Assembly (NCBI GenBank): GCA_037176705.1
Contig: CM073894.1
Location: 30,277,501-30,341,500, forward strand
DNA from: Molossus alvarezi
Lineage: Eukaryota > Chordata > Mammalia > Chiroptera > Molossidae
Direction: 5' to 3'
DNA length: 64,000 bases
Positions within the stretch are counted from its first letter, which is position 1. Every line of letters starts with the position of its first letter. The translations under genes and the position numbers were made by a program. A model generated the notes under the pieces. That model saw nothing but the letters and a program-made list of their open reading frames with translations. It searched no databases and was not told the DNA's origin. Below, piece by piece: positions 55,775-64,000 of this stretch.

Positions 55775-57605
55775 GCAGGAACTGCCATACTGTTTTTCAT
55801 AGTGGCGCCACCAATTTATATTCCCACCAGCAGTTCAAAAGTGATCCCATTCTCCACATCCTCAACACTTGTTACTTGTCTTTTTGGTGATAGCCATTTT
55901 AACAGGTGAGGTGATATATCAGTGTGGTTTTGACTTGCATTTCCCTGATAATTAGTAATGGACATCTTTTCATGTACCTGCTGACCATCGTAAGTCTTCT
56001 TTGGAAAAATATCTATTCACTTTGCCCATTTTTTAAATTGTTTTTGTTTGTTTGTTTGGCTATTCAGTTGTATAAGAGTTTTTTGTTTTGGTTTGGTTTT
56101 TTCCAGTATCTTTTTAGAATTAATCACTAAAAGGTTCCTAGACCCAATTTCAATTGGCCGCCCCCAAGCAACAACAAACAATTCTCAGACACCATCAGAG
56201 TGTCTTAGATTTTAATTCAATTCTGATGCTATCTACACAGAGATAGAATACAACTCAATTCTGACAGTACCCATGAGACTGCATCAGATTGTAAAGGTTA
56301 TGTGTTCAGTTCCAGCAGACTTCCCCCACCCAACACTTCAGATGCTAGTTGCGATGCAAGTCCAGGTTGTCACATGAACCCCTCACAGATTAGCTATAAA
56401 TCAGAGGTTCCCACAATCCCCCTCCTCTGGTTTGATCTTTAATTTGCAAGAGTGGCTCACAGGTGTCAGAGAAACACTTTACTTCCTGGATTACCAGTTT
56501 ATTATAAAACATATGATAAAGATTACAGATGAATATGAAGATGGAAAAGATGAGTAGGGTAAGGTATGGGGAAAAGACACAGAGCTTCCATGCTCTCTCT
56601 CTGAGTGTGCCACTCTCCCCAAATCTCCACGTGCTCAGGAACCCAGAATCTCTCCAAACCCTAACCTCAGGGGTTTTATAGAGGCTTCGTTACATAGGCA
56701 TAATTGATGAAATCATTGGCTATTGACAGTTGACTCAAATTCTGAGCCCTTTCTCTTCCCCAAAGATTAGCTGTGAGGGTGAAATTTCCAACCCTTTAAT
56801 CACAGGATTGGTTCTACCAGCCCCCATCCTTAGGTGGGGTACAAATGTCACCTCATTAACATAACAAGAGACAGCTTTGTCTCTCTGGACACTTAGGATT
56901 TTAATAGCTGTGAGCCAAGAATTGTAGATGATAACCAAATATATATGAGAAATATATTTTGGTCATCTGAATGACCACATGTATATTTCTTATAAATTAC
57001 AATATCACAACTTCTTATCAGATATCTGATTTGCAAATACTTTCTCTTATACCACAGGTTGCTTTTCATTTTGTTTATAATTTCCTTTGCTGTGCAGAGC
57101 TTTTTAGTTTGATATATTCCTGTTTGTTTATATTTGCTTTTGCTTTTGATGTCATATCAAAAAATCATTACCAAGACCAATGTAGAGAAGCGTATCCCCT
57201 GTGTTTCCTTCTAGTAGTTTCATCACTTCAGGTCTTATGTTCAACTCTTTAATCCAATGGGTTGGTTTTTATGTATGATATAAAACAGGGTCCAGTTTCA
57301 TTCTTTTGCATTTGGATGTCCAATTTTCACTACTATAGTTATTAAAGAGACTATCTTTTTCACATTGTATATTCTTGGCTCCAATGTCATAATACATAAA
57401 TTGACTGTATATGCATGAATTTATTTATAGTCTCTGTTATGTTTTATGGATCTATGTGTCTGTTTTAAGCCAATACCAAATTATTTTGATTATTATAACT
57501 TTGTAATATAGTTTGAAATGGCTCTGACTTTGTTCTTTCTTTAAAGATTACTTTAGCTATCTGGGGTCTTTTTTTGTTTCAAACAAATTTCAGGATTTTA
57601 AAAAA
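55775..57605 (-). mobile_element. Old antisense L1 (3' UTR and ORF2 C-terminal part)
   Basis: Antisense L1 text on both sides of an inserted LTR: AACTGCCATACTGTTTTTCAT, ATTCCCACCAGCAGTTCAAAAG, TTGACTTGCATTTCCCTGAT on the left. On the right, CAGATATCTGATTTGCAAATAC, GCAGAGCTTTTTAGTTTGA, AGGGTCCAGTTTCATTCTTTTGC, and CTTTAGCTATCTGGGGTC. All frames are broken. The LTR at about 56115-56990 interrupts it. Confidence 0.85.
56115..56990 (-). mobile_element. ERVL/MaLR-like LTR, antisense, in L1
   Basis: Inserted between two halves of the antisense L1. On the minus strand a TATA box is visible (CCTCTATAAAACC, around 56673-56688 on +) and further downstream an AATAAACTGG poly(A) signal (around 56500). 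The blocks TAGGCATAATTGATGAAATCATTGGC, AGCCCCCATCCTTAGG and CACCTCATTAACATAACAAGAGAC are typical of an old mammalian ERVL/MaLR LTR I cannot name exactly. Ends are approximate. No internal genes are attached, so it is probably a solo LTR. Confidence 0.7.
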
Positions 57606-57847
57606 ATTTCTGTTCCGATTTTTAACACAATTATATAAAATCACAGAAGAGTTTAATACTATTTAAGAATGTTTGGTTCACTTATCAAGCAGTTCTTCAC
57701 AGGATAAAACATTTCTATAATCTGTTTGTTGATGGACAATGAGAACAGAAAGCATGTACTACTATGTTGTTGTTTTTTTAATTATTCATGTTAACTTCAC
57801 CACAAAAATACTATATTGTAGTCAGTTCTACTGAGTAAATATTTCTT

Positions 57848-58010
57848 CTTTTAAAATTGATTTTGAGAGAGAGAGAGATGTGAGAAAAAAAAATCCATGT
57901 GTTGCCTCCCATTCATGCCTGGGGATCAAGCTCACCCTGAGCAGGAATCAATCTTACAACCTTTTGGTGTATGGAAAACGCTCCAAACAACTGAGCCACT
58001 TGGCCAGGGT
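57848..58010 (-). mobile_element. Old Ves-type SINE, antisense, shortened
   Basis: Minus strand head ACCCTGGCCAAGTGGCTCAG, degenerate B box and a short CT stretch. The body is strongly diverged and shorter (about 163 bp) than others. A perfect 13-bp TSD, GTAAATATTTCTT, lies at 57835-57847 and 58011-58023, so the shortening happened after or during insertion. Confidence 0.85.
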
Positions 58011-58023
58011 GTAAATATTTCTT

Positions 58024-59834
58024 TTAAAATTTGTAAATTCTGAAAACAACTTCTATTTTAATAAAAAATATTCACAGTTTATTTGAAAACAAAAGTATAT
58101 ACTATGTGTTCACCACATCCAATTGCAAATGTATTTCTGTTCCAGTTTTCCTAATTTAGGAAAAATATTTTATAAGATGACAGTTTTCTTCACCAATATT
58201 TATGTTTATAATTAGAAAAACAAATAATGTTACTTACTTTTTGCCTTTCTAAACTAAATTTAAAATGCTGGATGTTTTATATCAACAAAATGAACTATCC
58301 TAACTTTATTTTGATTTTATAAATAGGATAAAAAATTGAACTATTATTGAAATTAATTTGATGATTTGAAACATCTGACAAATATAATATAAAACTAATC
58401 TAATTTCATTATTTGCCAAATTCTTCTGCTAATAAAGCCAATAATTAGCAGCTATCACTTTCCTTTTTGTATGTGCATAAGAAAAGTTGGACTTAATAAT
58501 GGGCAAAATAAATGAAGCACATTAATATGATCTAAATAAAAATTCTTGCTTTTAGAGTAATACGAAAACCTACCTTGTTTAGTTACATTTATTCAATTAT
58601 CATTTGGCACAGTCACCTATAAACAACTACTAATGTTTGAAATAAATGCTGATGCTTCTTCAAAAGTGTGTGTCTTAGTTTTTTATGTGTTTAGTAATAC
58701 ATTATAGTCCCTATAGTGGATAATAAATGTCAATAAGCATTTTGTGCAAGTAAAAAGTTCATCTTCTTTCTTGGGAAGCAGAAATTCAATAATTAACTTT
58801 TCATTAAAATATATTTAAAATAAGTTTTATTGCAGATTGCAAAACATGGCCATAAGACATTAAAGGAAATATATGTTTGTATATTTTCAATATGCATTAA
58901 ATCTCTCTAAGAAGAATATTTACATTACTTTATTGCCTTAGTGGCTGAATGACTGAAAAGCAGATTTCTAGCAACTCTGGTTTAGGCATATGCAACTATT
59001 ACTAATAATGCATTTTTTGAAAATGAAAAATCTAGGACAATGATAGCAGCCAGTGAAGACAGTGTGAGTTCTAACTCTCTAAGCAAACCTGGGAATATGA
59101 TCCCTTTTACCTAAGAATCAATGCTATTGCTGACTATGCATGAATCAGCTAAACCAAGCATGGGTCAAAGTAAAGTATCACCACAAATCACATTAGTCAT
59201 ATATACATTTTTATATAACATATTTTAATATTGGATTGCCTCTATGGAGGGAAATACCAAATTTCAAATTAATTTAGGTCTAGCAGACTTGTCTGCAAAT
59301 GCCAGCCCATCTCCTTCCCCAGCAACTCCTTGTTCTTTATTCCATTAGCTGAGAATACAATTAAGTCTGAGCATTTTGTGGTTTTTAAGCATGCCTATTG
59401 AGAGGAGACTTAAAACCTTTACCTTTTTGCTCTTTGAGGCTACGTATAGGATAAGGACAGGCAGCGCCAAGGGCATCAATTAAGGAGTAAATAAACATGT
59501 TTGTGGCTATTCTGGAATTAACATCATAGGATTTTAATAAGTAATATGTATTGAACACTTCTATAAACAAGGCTTTGACTAGTTTTTCTTATACCCATAA
59601 TGGCCCTGGGTCAATCTTGTCATCTTTTCAACTGAATTTCCTGATCTCTTACAAAGATATGCGCTGTTCCTCACCTCATAGGTAGACATGCATAATTTCT
59701 TAAAGGTGTAGATGCATCTGAATCTGTTAGGAATAGCAGTGACTTTAGGAAAACATGTTTGTTATGAAAAACATGGTTTGGTCCTAGAAAACTGTTAGTA
59801 TTTGACATTAATACCTTTAACATTATTTAAAATT
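58024..59834. other. SINE-free, largely unassigned noncoding sequence
   Basis: Strongly AT-rich with no Ves, L1 or LTR insertion recognised. No exon structure is visible: only one frame reaches 60 codons (59385-59570, minus) and it has no domain. Confidence 0.5.
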
Positions 59835-59985
59835 TCTTTTTACTTCCAGTTGCTAATGAGAAAACTGAAATACAGAAAATCCAGAGTAAAGTCCTCCAGG
59901 CCACACAGCAAGGTTTCATAGAGCCAGGAGGAGCTATGAAATCCAGTCTCTCAGACTAATGTTCTCTCAGCTGGAACTCCATGTG
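59835..59985 (-). repeat. MIR SINE fragment, antisense
   Basis: Antisense MIR core: AATGAGAAAACTGAAATACAG, GTAAAGTCCTCCAGGCCACACAG, CAAGG..AGAGCCAGGAGGAGC, ATGAAATCCAGTCTCTCAGACT. Clear order, moderately diverged. Confidence 0.75.
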
Positions 59986-60989
59986 AGCCTCCCAAACATA
60001 GGTAGGAATAGCTTTCTCTAAAACACTCATGAAATAAATCAGGGCAAAGCTTCATTCCATGTGATTTCTAATTTGAAATGCAAACAATTGCCAATTTGTT
60101 TGACTTGTATTTGTAATTATTTCCTTGTGAATTACTCATCACTAAATGCTTTATAAATATTTTCTCTCTGTCCCAATGTCGATGGAATGATCATAGCACA
60201 CAAAATGTTAGCTTTCAATGATTTATTAATATCTCCTTTTGAAATAACAGTCATTTATAAGACAGAATAACAGCACTTTAAAGAAACAAATCTTGCAATT
60301 GAATTCCCTCTCAGACAATGACTCATCTGATGTGCTTAATAAGATGAACTACATAGTGATTTTTATTTAAAGATATCTATTATATAAAAAGTAGAAAGTA
60401 GAAAATAAATATGCATATTTGAATTTAGTTGCACACAACCTTGCTATCAGTTAACATTCTGACTGATTTTCAGACTTCACTAAATTTGTGTAAGCTGAAG
60501 GTATCGCATTATATGCATTACTGAATCTGGTTTCACTTTTGCTAATAATGAAATATACAAGCTGGTGGCCATAATATGGCAGTATGCCTACCATAATCTC
60601 AAATTTTAACTCTACACAAAGAACGAAGCCTTTTATTTCTGAGTTCATTTTGAACTTGAGACATAATTTAAAGTATTTTCTAGGTGGTAAAATAAATATC
60701 CCTTTACGCGGAAACTTAATAAATTCAGAGTAGAATACAGAACTCAGTAACTTGATTCAGAACATTGTTGTTACTCCAAGCTTGTAATCATTTCAATATC
60801 AAATAATTTTTTAAAGAGAAAGAAAACAGCAGTTCTCCGCCTTTTTGGTCCTGGTTGCTATCAAATAGCGATTGTGTATGTGTTTTTGTCTTTGCTGTGA
60901 AAAATTTGGTATCAATTCAAACCAGACTAACTACTAAAACTCCAATATCCCCTTTTAAAAATAGAAAATTTAAATGGTTAAATATTAAC
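59986..60989. other. Unassigned noncoding sequence in SINE-free block
   Basis: AT-rich. No repeat or exon is recognised. Confidence 0.45.
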
Positions 60990-61115
60990 AGTAATACCTT
61001 TAAGTAAGAGAGAAAGGGGAACTATTAGAAGAAATTCAGAGAAGAGTAGCATGCTTATTAGAGAGCCACAAGGATTGACTTACAAGGGAAGATTAGAGAA
61101 AGTTTCTAAGAAGGA
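60990..61115 (+). mobile_element. CR1/L3-like LINE fragment
   Basis: Resembles a CR1 ORF2 C-terminal section in order: AGAAATTCAGAGAAGAGTAGC, ATGCTTATTAGAGAGCC, GGATTGACTTACAAGGGAAG, ATTAGAGAAAG. The 'ttcagagaagagcaac..tgattagaga..tgacttacgagga' order is characteristic of CR1 in sauropsids. Short and broken. Confidence 0.5.
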
Positions 61116-62499
61116 AAGCTAGATCTGTTGCAGGAAAACACCATAGTAAAACAAACGTGTGGTACTAATGTAAATAGTCTGTGCAGAGTGACTTTACATT
61201 TTGGTGTAATTGAGGAAGGAAAACAACCCAAATTTATTTTCTAATGATAAGTATCATGAGATGCAAGATGTAGCCATGGAAAGGCAAGTCCTCAGCTTTA
61301 AATTGTATTTAAAATATCTTCTAGAAAGATGGGTTAATGGGAAGAAGTATGTAGAATTTTGAAAAATGTCTATTAAACTCAATCCCTACTTTTCCTCAAA
61401 ATCATAAATGAATCAAAAAGACAACTACTTATCTACAAAAGTCCCAACTCCATACCCCATACATTCTATATGACTAATGGAAATGCACACAGAGGGGTAA
61501 AATAATATGAGGGGCAGATGAAGGGAGAGGAAACATCTGATTTTAAGAGGAAAAGGAAAGGTTGGGTAAAACGTGAAAAGCCAGCACAAGAAAAAGGAAA
61601 AAGAGAAGTCAAGAATATTGTGCAGTTTCTCATTCCCCTTCCCTGATTCATCTTGCCATTTTATTGGTTAAGTTTTGTAGGTTGCAATGACTGAAATGGA
61701 AGAGGTATTCCTGTCAGCTGTTCACAATGCAGAATCTTGAAAAGGTCAGCATAGTAGCAGTATGACAGGCTATGTAAGTCATTATGTGACTTCTAACTCA
61801 TTTGTAAGTAGAATGAGAACTAGAGCAAATTAATGTAAACTCTGCCATAAGACCTCTGAAAACATGTTAGTTTTATTGAAAGCTAGGTTTAACTCTCTAT
61901 CTAGAGAGACAAATAGATATTTGCTAACAAATGTGTTTCCTTCTTTAGGAGCAACAGAAATGGAAAATAATTTCAATTTCCTGTGAAAAGGTTTCAAATA
62001 AAAACAGCAGCTGCAGAAGACAGTTTTGGGAGAAAATGTATAAATATATATAAGCTTACATATACGTATGTACACATACATACAGATAGTTGGTGTGTTT
62101 TTCTGGCTCGTGCCATTTAGGTATTTCCTGATGAATAAATATCGTAAGACTTTCAAGGTCATATATTTCTAAAGAATGTTAAAATATTATCAGATAAAAG
62201 AGTATATTTATTAATTTCCATAGTTTTATTGAGGGTAAATCTTTTCATTGTGGAGCTTTATTTTGCATTAAAATAGGACTAATTGTATACAGTTAACCAA
62301 ATACTGTTTTTGTGTGGAAACTGGTAATGTACACACATATCAAAGCCTATTCATTAGCACTATATGCTAAAGAAAGTTGCTGAACATGCTATTGGTGATT
62401 GATACGGAGCAGTGAAAGAGTTAATTATCCATAATACCTTTTTTTACCCCTTCTCCCCAGACATCCCATTGTGCCTCTGTTATACACTTAGACACAGTT
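61116..62499. other. Unassigned sequence between two CR1-like segments
   Basis: No repeat is recognised. If both CR1-like segments came from one element, this interval would include inserted or rearranged sequence, because the two regions are only a few hundred bases apart in a CR1 as I remember it. Confidence 0.4.
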
Positions 62500-62700
62500 C
62501 CTAATGGCAAAATCTATTAGAATGCACAATATTCTCCCAAGGGAGGTGGTGGAAGTCCTGTCACTTGAGACACTAAAACTACACTGGATAAAGCACTAGA
62601 GAGCCATGAGTGCATGTGCTCCAACCCTCAGGATAGAATCTATGACCTAATGGTGCTTTTCCATCCCTTAATGTCTCTGATTCACTGGGCGTTTTAATAG
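62500..62700 (+). mobile_element. Well-preserved CR1-like LINE 3' end
   Basis: In order: AATATTCTCCCAAGGGAGGTGG, TGGAAGTCCTGTCACTTGAGAC, ACTAAAACTACACTGGATAAAGC, ACTAGAGAGCC, then GAATCTATGACCTAATGGTGC, TTTTCCATCCCTTAATG and TCTCTGATTC. This parallels the CR1 3' terminal region, from 'ttcccaagggaagtggtggaagccc' to 'gacctaataggtcttttccatctctaa..tatgattc', remarkably closely for a mammal. Confidence 0.7.
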
Positions 62701-64000
62701 CTGCCTCATATTTAAGTAGATGAACAACAGTCTATTTTTTCAATGAGAATTTTGTTTGGTCTATAAAGTGTCAAGACTGAGGTGACAAGACAAACCACAA
62801 GGGAATGGAGGAAGCCTCGCGGAAATTTAATTGATTTGGAGGAGGGTTGAGCAAACACAACAGTGTATTAGGGTTTAGCAAATGCCTCAACTTTTTTTCA
62901 AGTGTTTTCAGTTCAAGAAAACCCAAAACACATTTGGCTAAACACTTTTTCCTTAATTTTCAAACCCATGTGTATTTCAAGGGAAATTCAATCCATGTGT
63001 TTCTGATTCATTTACACTTAGCTCATCAAAATGTGGTTTTGTAAGACCCATTTGATGTCTAAGAAGCCTTGTGAGCTTTTTTATAAGCCTTTTTTCTTTG
63101 AACCAGGAAGTTGCTTTTTGCCAAGAGTCAATGGAACTTCAACCTGAAAAGAGTCCGTTTTGTTTCAGATTTAGGATTCCTCCAAGTTAGTGGGAGGTAA
63201 TGAGCAGGGAGGGGAAAGGGACACTGTTTCAGAGAGAATGAATGTTCCCATTTCTAATGTTATCTATTCACATGACTTGAAAAATCTTTTTTCCTCAATT
63301 TATACTAGAAAAATCTGTCTTAAATTCTTGAAAACGCTATAGGAAACAAAAGGGTGAATTTTCTTCCAGGATGCAAAATTGTCATGTGTTCTGATAATTG
63401 TCCACTAATGTGTCCCTTGGTGATGAGTAATCAGGGCGGTAATGTCATATTTATCTCAGGGCAGTTATAAAGAGGTGACTCAAAAAGGTGTTTAGATTGG
63501 CCATCTTTCTGTATTAAAAGAAAGTCTTCTGCCTAGTTTTTGTTGCTCAGTGAATGTGCTGATTCAGGTGCACACAATCCCCTATCTCATTGCCGGTGTT
63601 CTTAAAGAGCATCTGGGGTAAGGAAACATACATCCGGTTCATCCGTCAAGAGTCCATGAGAAAGCCAACTGTGTTTGCACCTGCAGGATGAATTACATCT
63701 TTGGTGAGTGTGGGAAGCTACATAATGAGACTGCTGAATGGCTGACACATTTCTTTCCTCTTGCTCCTATCAAACCTTCTTTTTGTACTACCATTACTTT
63801 TCCTACGTCTTCCTCTCCCATTTCCCTACCTTTACACACTCAATTCTATAAAATAGAGCAAATAGACACACTCATCCAAGGATGGGTTGACATGGTTTAC
63901 ACATTGCTTTCATTTGGTTGTTCCTTGGATGAATTCTTCGTCCAGAACAAGATAATGAAAACCATACGGTCATTGAACACAAAATCTGCCGTCACTTTGA
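62701..64000. other. SINE-free, possibly single-copy noncoding sequence
   Basis: About 1.3 kb of mixed composition with no recognised repeat. A GCACCTGCAG..GGTGAGTG context near 63677-63710 imitates an acceptor-donor pair, but the enclosed piece is too short to call an exon. A regulatory role is possible but unproven. Confidence 0.4.

Noticed and set aside
63660..63720. Possible exon with acceptor CCTGCAG and donor GGTGAGTG
   Set aside because: Enclosed length is only about 17-20 bases with no supporting frame, polypyrimidine tract or neighbouring exon.

Overview
The window is noncoding mammalian DNA, most likely from a vesper bat (Vespertilionidae or a close relative). Three observations support this. 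There are about two dozen tRNA-derived SINEs of the Ves type, with a tRNA-like head containing A and B boxes, a CT-rich stretch and an A-rich tail, many with perfect 12-17 bp target-site duplications (TSDs). There is a hAT element with SPIN-type ends. There are young L1 3' ends with a TAAT-rich tail of a kind I associate with bats. Ancient mammalian repeats (MIR, MER5-like, Tigger-like, CR1/L3-like) lie beneath these. I found no host protein-coding exon, rRNA gene or functional tRNA gene. All reading frames of 60-146 codons are chance frames or lie inside repeats.

Layout. 1-5.4 kb: AT-rich sequence with a MER5-like and an old L1 fragment. 5.4-13.6 kb: a polypurine tract, a possible solo LTR with a SINE inside it, LTRs of two endogenous-retrovirus families (A at 8.9-9.6 kb, B at 10.6-11.3 kb), then a SINE cluster with two tandem Ves copies sharing one target site. 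13.9-15.6 kb: the 3' half of an old L1 on the + strand. 15.7-17.4 kb: a Z-DNA-prone CG/CA tract and an ancient palindromic MITE-like hairpin. 17.45-25.8 kb: a long, old antisense L1 holding six Ves SINEs and a younger 5'-inverted L1, which itself contains a still younger L1 3' end. 26.6-32.8 kb: a block without Ves insertions that may contain conserved noncoding elements, plus a small hAT element. 32.8-47.4 kb: Ves SINEs, a Tigger-type element, a CR1-like fragment, the SPIN-type element, second copies of LTR families B and A in reversed order, a Tigger1-type element and an L1 with a 5' inversion. 47.9-51.5 kb: a 5'-truncated young L1 with recognisable but broken endonuclease and reverse-transcriptase segments, two Ves insertions and a 111-bp tandem duplication. 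52-58 kb: older SINEs, a short young L1 end, and an antisense L1 carrying an antisense ERVL/MaLR-like LTR. 58-64 kb: another SINE-free block with two CR1-like segments, one a well-preserved 3' end.

The nesting gives a relative chronology: CR1/MIR/MER5/old L1 first, then LTRs and Tigger-like elements, then SPIN and older Ves, then young L1 and young Ves. No gene cluster or pathway is encoded. The candidates for function are the SINE-free blocks, the preserved CR1 and palindromic elements, and LTR family B, whose two copies keep CCAAT boxes, an octamer, a TATA box and a poly(A) signal. Family names come from memory of consensus sequences, not from a database search.
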